From Aporrectodea caliginosa (taxonomy: Eukaryota > Annelida > Clitellata > Crassiclitellata > Lumbricidae), in NCBI GenBank assembly GCA_020284085.1, contig JACEVL010000045.1, positions 1,886,696 to 1,950,695 of the forward strand: DNA of 64,000 nucleotides, read 5' to 3'. The position numbers and the translations under genes were made by a program. The notes beneath the pieces are model-generated. The model searched no databases. It saw only the letters and a list, made by a program, of their open reading frames with translations, and had not been told where the DNA came from. Positions within the stretch are counted from its first letter, which is position 1, and the number at the start of each line of letters is the position of its first letter. Below, one piece after another: positions 1 through 9,929 of the stretch.

Positions 1-129
1 GGCGCAATAGAAGTTGCTAATTACATGTAAAATTACATCCTCATTCCTCAGCCAACCATTGCATTGCAATCACAAACGACTCCCTACATAAGAAGTATAC
101 TCCTCGCGCACGCAACTGCCATGGTCTTT

Positions 130-226
130 GCTTGGACAACCCCTCTCACGTGACGCAGCGCACATGAATAGACTGGTGCCCTGCTCTTTGCTTTAGGTAT
201 TTAGAGTTTACGATTACGATTGGACA
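130..226 (+). repeat. LINE 3' end with ATTACG-type tail
   Basis: The stretch runs from TTGGACAACCCCTCTCACGT through a GTGCCCTG segment to TTTACGATTACGATTGG. The same order of blocks occurs at 48540-48685 and, inverted, at 63645-63735, 53197-53310, 51150-51245 and 37945-38045. The 63645-64000 copy is joined to a LINE C-terminal reading frame, so this is read as an orphan LINE (or partner SINE) 3' end. Bases 1-129 and 227-340 show only AT-rich unique sequence. Confidence 0.5.
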
Positions 227-418
227 CATGTATCTGAGTACGAACGGATAATAATAAAATAAATAATAAAAATAATTATACTCTTTATTATTTCAAACCG
301 ACAAACGCAGTATTATTACAATTCAGTTTGAACGGATGATCACAAGGATCATCCTTTGGATTCGGACTGAGAGGAATCGAGACTCCAGTCCACCGGATTT
401 AATCCCACAGACGAAAGG

Positions 419-482
419 ACTCGACCAGGATTCGAATCCAGGTCGTAAATCAGTAGAGTCCCAACGCTCCAGTCGGTCACAA
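419..482 (-). repeat. tRNA-like SINE head
   Basis: On the minus strand an A-box-like ACTGGAGCGTTGGGA (459-473) lies about 20 bases before a B-box-like GGATTCGAATCC (428-439), spaced as in a type III promoter. No convincing cloverleaf with a CCA-compatible acceptor stem can be drawn, so a SINE head or tRNA relic is more likely than a functional tRNA gene. Confidence 0.35.
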
Positions 483-1250
483 ACGTCGTCCTTCGTATTG
501 CAGTCACATTTCTAAGATGGCAGAGGGAGGAAGAAGAAACAGCGGAGAGAGCGAGGGAGGGAGATGGAAAATATGGATCACGGATGGATGGACGGATGAA
601 TGGATGAGAACGGAGCCTGGAACTGGAGACGTGGATTGCGTCCGGAGCTCTTGTATGCGCGTGAGTTATGATCCGTGGGCAGTTCCCTTTCTCGACGCAA
701 CACGGCCCCCTAATCCCGCTGACATGCCCGGGTCCCGCGAGCGACATAGCGTCCGACCCGTAGGCCACAAATTGGGTGGCCTCCGCGTGGCCTCTGCCTC
801 ACCTTTCGCCCGCCACACCGGCCCCCAGTCACCCCTTCGTCACACACCCGTCACTTCCATACAGCCCACTTTATTGCGGTCGCCTCAACCGCCTGCAGTC
901 CCGGGGGCAATCAGGCGCTCCTTTCCTCTGCCGCCGTTGATCGATGGTCGGCGGTAGACGCCCATCGCCACCGCGTCCTGCTTAGAAGGTACCCGTCCTG
1001 GGAGGCAACGGACGCGTCCTTGCGGGCCGGCGTCGTCGCCTCTAAGACGGGCGAGGACGCATCAATGCTTCGTCGCTTCCGTATGGCCCTTCAACAATGA
1101 TACGACGAGACTTATACGACTCTACTGACCACTGGTCAGCGGTGATACGATGACCGCATTAGGCTGATAGTGCGCCAAGCGGTCTTTATGACGACGATGA
1201 TGTAGTGACCAGATGACCGGCCACTGGACGTCGGCCACTGGACGGTGCCA
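483..1250. other. GC-richer unique sequence, no supported gene
   Basis: Two open frames overlap here on opposite strands (146 and 139 residues). Neither has a recognisable domain, and composition explains their openness. The segment is clearly richer in G+C than the neighbouring AT-rich DNA. I see no splice-bounded exon. Confidence 0.4.
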
Positions 1251-1253
1251 TGG

Positions 1254-1291
1254 CGGAGGAGGAGGAGGAGGAGGAGGAGGAGGAGGAGGAG

Positions 1292-1377
<86 letters not shown>

Positions 1378-1428
1378 GGAGGAGGAAGAGGAGGAGGAGG
1401 AGGAGGAGGAGGAGGAGGAGGAGGGGGG
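1254..1428 (+). repeat. (GGA)n / (TCC)n polypurine tract
   Basis: An almost pure GGA array is interrupted by A and GAA substitutions. All three forward frames stay open and would encode poly-Gly, poly-Glu or poly-Arg, and the reverse encodes poly-Pro. This is a mirror-symmetric homopurine tract able to form triplex DNA, not a gene. Confidence 0.95.
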
Positions 1429-1683
1429 CGAGGAACGCCCGCTAATCTTCGGCGACAGTTGACGACGAGATCTCGCGAATGAAATCTCGCGCGACGAGAT
1501 TCTTTCGACTTCTGCTTCTTATATGGACGATGACGACGGACGGTCTGTGTCACGTGATCGGTCGACCTCATGCGACGGAAGTGGGAATTAAGACCTGGAA
1601 GAAATATTGAAGCGCTATAATAATAAAAAATTATGATATCAACTCAGTTCTCATGATCAGCCATGGAAAGATTCAGACTAATC

Positions 1684-1866
1684 GTCCGTCCGTCCGTCTG
1701 TCTGTTTGTTTGTCCGTATGTCCGTCTGTCTGTCCATCCGTCCGACTGTCTGTCTGTCTGTCCGACTGTCTGTCTGTCTGTCCGACTGTCTGTCTGTCTG
1801 TCCGACTGTCTGTCTATCCATCCGTCTGTGCGTCTGTCTGTCCGACTGTCCGTCTCTGTCTCTTCA
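1684..1866 (+). repeat. CTGT/CCGT microsatellite with 20-bp higher-order unit
   Basis: A TCTG-type tetranucleotide array in which TCCGACTGTCTGTCTGTCTG repeats as a 20-base higher-order unit between about 1740 and 1815. Degenerate TCCATCCG units lie at both ends. Confidence 0.9.
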
Positions 1867-2424
1867 TCCTCTCGACGTGCATTCTCCACGAGTGAATTGA
1901 TACATATATCGATGCACAATTGTCTGCATTGAGACGTTTCCAAATAACGGAAGCTGCTCGCGAAACACGGTTTCCGTGACAGACATCGAACACCGATCGA
2001 TTTCTCGGCCTCGGCTGATCGCCACTAATTGATTCCATGTCGAAGATCGTATGTGATTGACACTCTGTAGGCGCAAAGGATTGACCTCGTTCGCGTAGCA
2101 TCAGTGAGAAAAACTGTGAACAAGCTGGGAGTCTCACGTCGTCATGCATTGCAGTTGTAGTGAATTTTGGTGCATTTTATTGTTTAGTTGTTTGCATAAT
2201 TTATTATAGAGGAGTGTATTATATCAGGTTCTGTTTAATCATACCTTGTCTTATATTACGAAGCCTTTCCTGACTGACGGTTGATGCCTTCTGCATTAGA
2301 CACCAGGGCAAGAAAAGTTACTAATTACATATTACATAATTATATGGGCTGCCCGTTGTAATTGCGTCTGCTTCCCAGAACGCTCTCTGACTTATTCTAT
2401 GTTAACCTGAAAACTGTTCTTTTT
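1867..2424. other. Unique sequence, nothing recognised
   Basis: Mixed-composition DNA with short open frames only. No motif, RNA or repeat family was recognised apart from AT-rich stretches near 2160-2330. Confidence 0.3.
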
Positions 2425-2536
2425 GGCCGTGCTGGAGTCGGGAGCACCTCTGAGTAGTTACCTTGAAGAGGTGCTATATAAATCTCCTGAATGAATGAAT
2501 CAATGAATGAATGGATAAATGAATGAATGAATTACA
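2425..2536 (+). repeat. SINE/LINE 3' tail plus (GAAT)n
   Basis: Contains GGAGCACCTCTGAGTAGTTA, then GAGGTGCTATATAAATC, followed by a (GAAT)n tail. This is the GCGCTATATAAAT-type 3' end seen again at 21060-21110, 22570-22620 and 59540-59632. The tRNA-like head is not evident, so the copy is 5' truncated. Confidence 0.5.
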
Positions 2537-2599
2537 ATTACAATAACCTATTGTCAAATTGGATAAGTTGTGTTGTGTGACTGAAGGGTATTGGAGCAG

Positions 2600-2812
2600 A
2601 GATAGACAGATACAGAGACAGAAAGAGAGAGAGAGACATAGAGAGAGAGAAGAGAGAGAGAGTAGAGAGAGAGACAGACAGACAGACACAATAGTCTACA
2701 TACATAGACAGAGACAGAGACAGAGAGATAATATACAGAGACTGTCGGAGAGACAGAGATAAACAGAGACAGACAGGGACACAGACAGATAGACAAACAT
2801 AGACAGAATCAA
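2600..2812 (+). repeat. AGAGAC/GACA purine-rich microsatellite
   Basis: Imperfect GA, GACA and AGAGAC units for about 210 bases. Open frames on both strands here are low-complexity artefacts. Confidence 0.9.
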
Positions 2813-2946
2813 CTTCTTGACGTGCTAAATCCATTCCGGTCTTCCCTCTCGACCGCACTCATCACGATCGACCGAGCGAAGGAAGGAAGGAAGGAGGGAG
2901 CAGCGGCCAAGATGCGTGACGAGCTCCTCCAGTCCTCAGAAGAAGT

Positions 2947-2993
2947 CCTTCTTCTTCTTCTTCTGCTTCTTCGGAATAAGAAGAAGAAGAAGG
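2947..2993. repeat. Perfect 16-bp (CTT)n/(AAG)n stem-loop
   Basis: CCTTCTTCTTCTTCTT at 2947-2962 is exactly complementary to AAGAAGAAGAAGAAGG at 2978-2993, leaving a 15-base loop. A GGAAGGAAGG tract lies just upstream at 2880-2900. Confidence 0.8.
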
Positions 2994-3392
2994 CCTTCGA
3001 CACAATCAACTCAGACGTCGCGAAATTAAGTTCACCCGTCAGCCATTAACGACCGATCCACACAGCCGTACAACTGCCCCGTGCAGCAGTGATCTCGCTC
3101 GCCAGATTACGTTACGAGCGACGAAGGGGAAGCCATCGCCGAGCCCTCCTTCCTCCTCCTCCTCCTCCGTCAGGGCGCTCTTCCTCCGGCAGCGACGGCG
3201 GCCCATCACGGACTCCGACGGAGGCGCTGTTGCTTCCAGCTGTCCTGGCCATCGAAGGGAAGAGACGCTGCTGCAGCGGCAATTTGAAAAGATGGAAAGC
3301 GAATCGGAATGGTTTGCTCCTCTCGTCGTCTCCTGCCGAATCCCATCAAGTCTCGCAACACGAGACTTTCGCGTGATCGCCGAAGCCAGCAG

Positions 3393-3445
3393 TGCGCATG
3401 CGTCAACATGGCGGCTTAATTTGATATCTGTGTGTGTAATGACGT
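3393..3445 (+). promoter_or_regulatory. NRF1-, YY1- and CRE-like motif cluster
   Basis: TGCGCATGCGT (3393-3403) matches the NRF1 half-site pair. AACATGGCGGC (3405-3415) matches the YY1 core (AANATGGCGGC). TGACGT (3440-3445) is a CRE half. These lie in a CpG-rich segment (about 3060-3680), the usual makeup of a TATA-less animal promoter. No transcript or first exon can be proven from sequence alone. Confidence 0.35.
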
Positions 3446-3860
3446 TGCGGTCGACAGCGGCGGCGGCATCGGCGGAGGGCGGGCGAACGCTTAAATGAAT
3501 CGCGCTGTGTCAACAATGGACGGGCCTCCCTCCCTCCAGAACCCTAATGGAATAACGATGATTTCTATTCGAGGAAGAAGGAAGGAGGAAGGTCCGGCCG
3601 CACGCAATCGCCGTAACTCTGACAATCGAAATTAACGACGAAACGTTAGTTGGGGGGCAGATGGGGTAGGCTGTGCAGAGAAACGGGACGAGATGCTGAC
3701 GAGACTTGGACGAGCTTAATTTAAATACTGGTCGCGCATCTAAGGAGGTTATTATACAGGCACCTGCATGCATGCAACCTGTGATGGTTTGAATGGAGTA
3801 GTCACTGTTTTTCAGTTCACTGCCGTTTTATCATCACTGATGTCGTAGAAGGACTTATAG

Positions 3861-3861
<1 letters not shown>

Positions 3862-3922
<61 letters not shown>

Positions 3923-4038
3923 GTCATTCGTCGTCATCATCGTCGTCGTCGTCGTCGTCGTCGTCATCATCGTCGTCATCGTCGTCATCATCATCATCGT
4001 CATCATCATCATCATCATCGTCATCGTCATCGTCATCG

Positions 4039-4089
<51 letters not shown>

Positions 4090-4109
4090 ATCAACAACAT
4101 CATCAACAA

Positions 4110-4189
<80 letters not shown>

Positions 4190-4197
4190 CTATCATA
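3862..4197 (+). repeat. (ATC)n/(TCG)n trinucleotide array
   Basis: About 335 bases of TCA/TCG trinucleotides with a short CAACATCATCAACAAC interruption near 4090-4120. The reverse frames would give poly-Asp or poly-Met, which are artefacts. Confidence 0.95.
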
Positions 4198-4299
4198 TTC
4201 ATCGTCATTTTGACAAATTGGTCTTGAGTTTATCCAGGAATTAGGCCGTGATAACTCCACCAGGTAGTAGTATAAATTGGTAACTTAAGCGATCCGTTT

Positions 4300-4460
4300 G
4301 CAGTTATGGTAAATGCTGATGGAACAGTCGAAGATGGCGACAAAATTAACTAGCCTAATAATTAATTGTCTTCATTGCAATAAACAGTTCGCTTACCATG
4401 GTTCAAACACATCACTGTATACATGTAGTAGCCTATATATCACCTTCAGCATATATGGAA
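4300..4460 (+). pseudogene. hAT BED-finger coding relic (copy 1)
   Basis: Contains GTCGAAGATGGCGACAAAA and a frame with CLHCNKQFAYHGSNTSL. Together these resemble the CxxC and following Y-G-S-T part of a BED zinc finger, the DNA-binding N-terminus of hAT transposases. The same segment recurs inverted at 14290-14425, where it lies inside a hAT terminal fragment. Stops and a broken His region show decay. Confidence 0.4.
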
Positions 4461-5475
4461 CGATTGAAAAAATTTTGTTGAAGAAAGTAGTAACTGACTC
4501 ATTCACTACATTTAAAAAGTTTTTCACGCTTTACGTAACAGATACCAAATTAATCAAATGGCTACGATTTTATCCACAGTTTTATTTTTATCCAAACTAG
4601 TCAAGATACATTAAATATATATAAAAACATTGAAACTTTAACGGTTTTGTGTTTGAAATGAACGTTCAAATAGCCTATATAGCCTAGCTGAAAACGAATC
4701 CAAGAACGATAAAAAACATGTCAAAAGCGTTGGCGGCTGTTGAGATCCGCGCCAGACCTCCTAATCGCGGGAGCGAGCGCTGAGGGTGACATAAAAAGTT
4801 GCTTTCGACACCCTTCTTAGTCCCGGTGCCAACATTTCAAAACTTTGCCCCGCCCATGCATGATTGAAAGCTATGGGATTGATTTTTCATTAGTTTAATT
4901 ACACCTTCGTTAGAAAGACGACTGTAGTTGCTGAACTTGAGCACCGATTCTAACGACTCCGAGTCTACGATTGAACACAACTCACAAAGCATTGTTGGAA
5001 GCTTTTTTAAAGGTGTCATTACGATGCGTCGGAGCTGACGATACATCAGTGTTGTTGCCTCACTATTTTTAATTCAGATTCACGATATTAATGTTAAACA
5101 ATTATTAGACTTTTATTAATTTTTATTATTATTAAACTTTGTAAATTTACGCTATGATATCATTTTTATTATTTTTATTAAATATTATACATTTTTGATT
5201 ATATCATCATAGGCCTATATTCGTTTAATGTGTTAACAACAGACATAACGCTGTAGGTGTACATAGAAAAAAAACCTATATCTAGATATTGTAGTATGAA
5301 TTAATAATAGCTTAGTAAGAGTTCAGGAATAACATACGAGATATGAAATTTCGTGAGTCTTTGTCAGGAAGGTTAAAGTTATGTGGTCTGACCCTAAGAA
5401 AATAGGGCGTAAAATGTTGGTTAGGAAATAGGCATCTGAGTGAATGATTCTCATTTAAGAGGACGGCCTTAAATT
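4461..5475. other. AT-rich unique sequence
   Basis: AT-rich sequence with repeated TATAGCCTA motifs. No frame above about 70 residues has recognisable content and no RNA gene was seen. Confidence 0.3.
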
Positions 5476-5524
5476 ATGATTATGATTATGATTTATTATG
5501 ATTATGATTATGATTATGATTATG

Positions 5525-5601
<77 letters not shown>

Positions 5602-5633
5602 GATTATGATTATGATTATTATTATTATTATTC

Positions 5634-5710
<77 letters not shown>
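5476..5710 (+). repeat. (ATT)n microsatellite at retrotransposon 3' end
   Basis: About 235 bases of TTA/TGATTA units. It abuts the 3' end of the minus-strand retrotransposon, whose last bases read ...AAATAAATTTGGCAT before (ATA)n. The array is therefore probably an expanded 3' tail. Confidence 0.9.
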
Positions 5711-5711
<1 letters not shown>

Positions 5712-5785
5712 GCCAAATTTATTTCTTCATAAAGCCAACACAAACTTATGTACAGACTGATTAAAAGTAACTATTTTCAATATTG
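5711..5785 (-). other. 3' UTR of the R2-like retrotransposon
   Basis: A short AT-rich stretch between the stop codon of the reverse-transcriptase frame and the (ATT)n array. It contains AAATAAA-like hexamers on the minus strand. Assigned by position. Confidence 0.4.
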
Positions 5786-8494
5786 TTATAAGCTGTCATT
5801 CTCCTTGGCTACAGTGTTGTTGCAATCTGTGGTGCCTAAAACAGATAGAGAGTTTCCAATTTGTAGGGCCACTGATAGGCGTTGTAGTAGATGACTGGTT
5901 TCACGCTGGTCGCCTGTCGCTGCTGAGATCTTGCCTCCAAGTTCTCGAACAAACTGCAGTGATTCTGTGTGCCAGCTTCCTGCAGTTTCGACTGCTACAG
6001 GAACGAAATGATGTGATTGTGTGATAGCAGCATACTTGGTTTCCTTGTTGCGAGCTGCCTTTTCCGCTGCCGCACCTGCGATTTGCGATGTTAGATGTTC
6101 GTAGGATGCAGCGAAAGTGTCTGGTACCGTCACATCCCACGCCATGCAACGACCACTATGCCAAGGTATGATGGTGACTCCGTCAGGCCTTTTGCCGTCA
6201 GATCTGGAGAGGCCATTGGGCTCTTTGATAGCAGGGATTTTGGCTCTGGTGAAAGCCCGCCAAATAACGTCATTGAGCATGCCATGTCGATGTTGTCTTC
6301 CTGCTCCTTTGACGCAGGAGAATCCATGATGGCCGTTGGATTCCACTATGACACCACATTTGCAGGTGTGTTTTTCACACAGTGCAGTGCCCAGCCGGAT
6401 GCCTGATGCTATTCTTAAGACCTCTCCTGACATCCGTAATCCTGCTGTTGTAATTGGAAGTGCATGGAGCCAGTCTCCGGAGTGTGGTGATTGAATGGCT
6501 AACAATCTGGCTTTAGCAGCAGAATCATTTGCTCTTTCCGATAGGCCTTGAAGTGCATTTGAGATGAGTTTGCTGTCCCATTCTCTTTGTATATGAACCT
6601 TCTGCTCGATGGGAGGAGGTGCGTTCGATTTCGATGACCAAGAACTTAAGGCCTCCTCTACCAACGGGTCTGTGATTGTTAGAGGAACAGCGTGTAGCAG
6701 TCGGTCTTGAAGGTTTCGTGTGCCAGCGGCTGATGCCAAAAAGGCGGAAGTTGCCAGCATAACGGCACTACGAATCCCCAGACCACCGTTTCTAACAGGT
6801 AGAGATGCCTGGATCCATTGATCGTCGCTCATGTTGATATTGAGAAGGCTACACAGGCCTGTTCTCAAGACTTCGTCGAAACCACATAGAAGTTCTTCGT
6901 TTAAGAAGCAGGCTGAAGTTCTTAATGTGTACAGCAGCTTAGGAATGCTTAAGCTGCTCCTCAGCAGGGTGAATGAGTCGTGTGGGTGTAGCATCTCAAG
7001 CCTTGTTACGACTTTCTCCAAATCTTTTATCTTTTTCTGGATGGTTTTATCGACAGCCTTGCCTGGCAGCAGCGGTGCTCCCAACAATGACAAATCTTCA
7101 ACGGCGATATTTTCAAACTCGGCGAAGGTCTGAATATTCTTAGCTTCGTCGTAGCTTCTAGCAGATGTTTCGCATTTTGTTCGATTCAGCTTTAGACCGT
7201 ACATGGGCGCCTCTTTCTCTATCAAGCGGATGTCATGTTCAACTTGATCGATCGGTCCAGCAAGAGTAAGATCGTCCATATAGCCTATAGTGAATGGAGA
7301 TGTCAAACTCTCTAGAAGCGGATGTATTGCCAGACAAAACTCCAGTGGTCCTAAAGGGTCGCCTTGCTGGGTGCCTTCCTCGGAAAGAATTGTATGCTGT
7401 CTGGTTTGTAGTTGGGGGGCGTAGGCATAGTTGTCATATACGTATCTGTATATTTCTGGAACTTTTGCTGCCACCGCCTCTAACATTGAGTCCCTTCTCA
7501 GAGCATTGAAGGCATTCGAAAAGTCCAGTTTCACTATAATATGATTTTCAGGCATAGACTGTAAGTAACGTCTGGTTGCGTGAACAGCAGCCTCGGCTCC
7601 TCCTGAAACTCCCACGCCGACTTGAAGTGGTGACAGATTTTGAGATAAGTATGGAGTCACAACATGGCAGACACACTTAGCAGCAAGCCGCCGCCACGTG
7701 TATCCAATCGTGATTGGTCTTATTCCGCCATCCTTTTTTCCAAGTGTTATTAGTCTTCCGCCATATAGGATATCTGCAACTTGTTTCGGTAGCCCGCCTC
7801 TCAATAAAAGATTGATAAAGTCAGTGATAGTCTCTACGAAACCCGTGTCTGTTGTATTGGACAGAAGGTTCTTCAGATGTTGTGGTGTGAAGCCATCTGG
7901 TCCTCCGCTAGATGCTGCAGGAAAGGAAGCAATAGCGTTACAGACCATCTTTCCAGAAACCTGTATGGCGTCGAACCTGTCCTCTTGAGGGCATGGCAGT
8001 GTTCTTCTGTCTTCGTAAGCCTTTGGGTGCTTCTTCTGCAATTCTTCAATCACTCTAGGTGAATCTTCTACAGGAACATCATCAGAGCACAGCAAGCGAA
8101 GGGCTCCTTTGATGTCGCCATCTTCGAGTCTGCTAGACACCGCCTGCGCAAGATATTTACTTCGATCGTAGCCCTTGTCATTCCTCCTAGTTCGTGAGAC
8201 AGATGGCGTGATTTCTTTAACATCATCACAGAAGATCATTCCACTACGCCAGGATTCGATGCGAGTTAGAATGATCTTGCTCAAGTTCCGGTTTCGACCT
8301 CCCCTCTTAGGCTTAGCCAGAATTATCGGTGAAAATTGGAGTAGATCTAGCCATTTTGAGGGGCTGTTTGGTTCTCGAATAACGGCCTGGATGATCTTGG
8401 TAAGTAAGTCCCTACACGCTCCTCTTGCTGCCAGTGGGATGTGTTTCAGCAGTCGACTTCTAACCTTTGGATGGGTAAAAATGTCGGCAAACAT
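5786..8494 (-). CDS. Non-LTR retrotransposon reverse transcriptase with R2-like endonuclease
   Basis: A 902-residue uninterrupted frame. Reverse-transcriptase motifs run in order: GPDG near 198, KKDGGIRPI 253-261, KLDFSNAFN 322-330 (catalytic D324), GTQQGDPLGP 374-383 and YMDD 405-408 (catalytic D407, D408). The C-terminus has a CCHC knuckle (C711, C713, H722/H723, C727), an RxH-type motif near 734 and RPD...WD (E758, D771, D787). This is the layout of the restriction-enzyme-like endonuclease used by R2-type elements for target-primed reverse transcription. No 28S rDNA flank is visible, so the target is not the R2 site. The start is artificial: a TAA precedes the Met, and the true N-terminus with its zinc finger lies at 13238-13560 beyond a 4.75-kb insertion. 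The frame has no internal stop, so decay is recent. A related pseudogene lies at 39750-39945. Confidence 0.93.
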   Translation of the reverse strand: MFADIFTHPKVRSRLLKHIPLAARGACRDLLTKIIQAVIREPNSPSKWLDLLQFSPIILAKPKRGGRNRNLSKIILTRIESWRSGMIFCDDVKEITPSVSRTRRNDKGYDRSKYLAQAVSSRLEDGDIKGALRLLCSDDVPVEDSPRVIEELQKKHPKAYEDRRTLPCPQEDRFDAIQVSGKMVCNAIASFPAASSGGPDGFTPQHLKNLLSNTTDTGFVETITDFINLLLRGGLPKQVADILYGGRLITLGKKDGGIRPITIGYTWRRLAAKCVCHVVTPYLSQNLSPLQVGVGVSGGAEAAVHATRRYLQSMPENHIIVKLDFSNAFNALRRDSMLEAVAAKVPEIYRYVYDNYAYAPQLQTRQHTILSEEGTQQGDPLGPLEFCLAIHPLLESLTSPFTIGYMDDLTLAGPIDQVEHDIRLIEKEAPMYGLKLNRTKCETSARSYDEAKNIQTFAEFENIAVEDLSLLGAPLLPGKAVDKTIQKKIKDLEKVVTRLEMLHPHDSFTLLRSSLSIPKLLYTLRTSACFLNEELLCGFDEVLRTGLCSLLNINMSDDQWIQASLPVRNGGLGIRSAVMLATSAFLASAAGTRNLQDRLLHAVPLTITDPLVEEALSSWSSKSNAPPPIEQKVHIQREWDSKLISNALQGLSERANDSAAKARLLAIQSPHSGDWLHALPITTAGLRMSGEVLRIASGIRLGTALCEKHTCKCGVIVESNGHHGFSCVKGAGRQHRHGMLNDVIWRAFTRAKIPAIKEPNGLSRSDGKRPDGVTIIPWHSGRCMAWDVTVPDTFAASYEHLTSQIAGAAAEKAARNKETKYAAITQSHHFVPVAVETAGSWHTESLQFVRELGGKISAATGDQRETSHLLQRLSVALQIGNSLSVLGTTDCNNTVAKENDSL
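8457..8485. repeat. 29-bp direct repeat, left copy (candidate target-site duplication)
   Basis: Matches 13238-13266 at 27 of 29 positions, with TA in place of CC after ATGGG. It encodes the same residues (DI-x-x-HPKVRS) on the minus strand in the same frame, so removing one copy plus 8486-13237 would rejoin the retrotransposon frame. Confidence 0.6.
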
Positions 8495-8581
8495 TTAGTA
8501 TCGTGGTGCATGTATTTTCGGGCGTGGGACGGTATTTTTTTGCATGCTCCGCGGAAGGTACGATGTTTTCTAAAGACCACA

Positions 8582-8645
8582 CAAACCCTAACCCTGACCC
8601 TAACCGACCCTCACGACGCGTAACCTGACCCTAACCGACTCTCAC
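8582..8645 (+). repeat. Degenerate telomere-like minisatellite
   Basis: CCCTAACCCTGACCCTAACC and variants (ACCGACCCTCACGACGCGTA) form a short array. The complementary pattern GGTCGGTTAGGGTCAGG fills the middle of the element at 31704-32001. It is interstitial and part of a mobile element, not a chromosome end. Confidence 0.7.
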
Positions 8646-8659
8646 ACTGTAAATCCTCA

Positions 8660-8760
8660 GAACGCCGGACGCGCCCGGCAGCACATCTGACGTGTTCTAT
8701 AAATGAACACGGGCGTTTAAAAATATGAACACGCGTGTTCAATACGACGCGTCGTGCGTT
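8660..8760. repeat. Left-end palindrome array
   Basis: GAACACGCGTGTTC (8727-8740) is a perfect 14-bp palindrome. Related AACGCCGGACGCG and GAACACGGGCGTTT units flank it, and ATACGACGCGTCGTGCG contains a further palindrome. The vocabulary matches the right end at 12820-13180. Confidence 0.65.
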
Positions 8761-9086
8761 CAAGTTACGGAAAACAGACATGTAACCTACGTCAAAGACG
8801 CTGTAACTGTATAGGCCTAAAGGTCTAAGGAAACAATTGTCCATCATAAGCCTGCTTAGAAATGCAGCATTCATTATGTAGCCTAAATGATTAAAATATT
8901 ATCGAAATCAAGTCAGAAGACTGTCAAACAACGATAATGGCGCGATATAGGCTAACAATCAAAATCGACATGTAATACTGAAGCGTATACGATAAAAACA
9001 ATTATAAATGGCATGAATAACCTTTAAATTCCTTTAGCATTTGTACATGAAGTAAGTAGAATACAAGTGTAGGCTACGTTGGAGCT

Positions 9087-9132
9087 GCATTTTTGAACAC
9101 CGGCGTTCAATTAAGGACGCGTTGGGCTGCGA
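9087..9132 (+). repeat. 46-bp direct repeat, left copy
   Basis: Identical over 46 bases to 9598-9643. It includes the palindromic unit TGAACACCGGCGTTCA (9094-9109). The two copies flank the nested inverted-repeat element. Confidence 0.85.
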
Positions 9133-9599
9133 CATTTCGTCTACGACACTTCGTCGAGCGACAATTCGTCGAACGACATTTCGTCTACTAAGTTATTTGA
9201 TATTGTCACTTTAAAATGGAAGCTGGATTGATGAAAAAACTGTTTCCCGAAATGGAAGTGGGATTGATGAAAACATTCCTGTGTTGAAATAGAAGCTGAA
9301 TTGATCAAAATAATTTTTCACGTAAAAATAAGCTGGAAATCAACCTGGATGCATGGATGAAAATAGGTTTCCATTCAACAGAAGCTGGATTGATGAAAAT
9401 AATCTTGTCAGTAATTAGAAGCTGGATTCCTGACAATATATAGCACGTTTTAGCGAAACTATAAGAAAGCGGCCTCTGTTGATTAGCCGTAATGGATACA
9501 GAAACAATGTACAGATACACTAGTAGACGAAATGTCGTTATACGAATTGTCGTAGACGAAGTGTCGTTATACGAAATGTCGTTCGACGAGTTGTCGCGC
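9131..9599. mobile_element. Nested MITE with CGACATTTCGTC tandem inverted arms
   Basis: The left arm (9131-9186) repeats a CGACAyTTCGTCkA unit four times. The right arm (9531-9599) carries the complement (GACGAAATGTCGT units). The centre (9200-9440) is a tandem of AGAAGCTGGATTGATGAAAA-type units about 40-50 bases long. No coding capacity. Arms plus internal minisatellite are typical of non-autonomous elements. Confidence 0.7.
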
Positions 9600-9643
9600 A
9601 TTTTTGAACACCGGCGTTCAATTAAGGACGCGTTGGGCTGCGA
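9598..9643 (+). repeat. 46-bp direct repeat, right copy
   Basis: Exact copy of 9087-9132. It is followed by TTGAACGCATGCGTTCAA (9647-9664), a perfect 18-bp palindrome belonging to the same family as the end arrays. Confidence 0.85.
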
Positions 9644-9929
9644 TATTTGAACGCATGCGTTCAATCTTTGACCACGACACGATGAATATTAATCACGTCT
9701 TCGTCCGCGAATTCGTGATGTGTCCATAAATAGTTCGCTAAGTTTGTGTTAAATATTCAGTCGGGCATCGCAGTAGAAATTTTTCTGAAATTGAGATATT
9801 ATAATAATCTTATGTTTCGCTTTGTTTACGATATATTTTTTCATTTTGCAAAGCAAGTTAAACCATGTGCCCATCGAGGCACAACTATGTTCATGAATAT
9901 TAATTAGGTCTACGTACGCGACCCACTTT

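Noticed and set aside
517..957. A 146-codon plus-strand frame and a 139-codon minus-strand frame overlapping it
   Set aside because: GC-rich composition lowers stop frequency on both strands at once. Neither has a motif, good splice sites or a plausible start context.
1213..1571. Long frames of poly-Glu, poly-Arg, poly-Gly and poly-Pro on both strands
   Set aside because: A (GGA)n array is open in every frame. There is no codon-level constraint and no flanking domain.
3812..4208. Poly-Asp and poly-Met frames, repeated at 50403-50709
   Set aside because: Products of ATC/GAT trinucleotide arrays.
4313..4600. A 95-codon hypothetical protein
   Set aside because: The first third is a BED-finger relic with a homologue at 14290-14425, and the rest is AT-rich read-through.
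8582..8645. Possible true telomere
   Set aside because: The repeat is short and degenerate, has unique DNA on both sides, and recurs inside another mobile element at 31704-32001.
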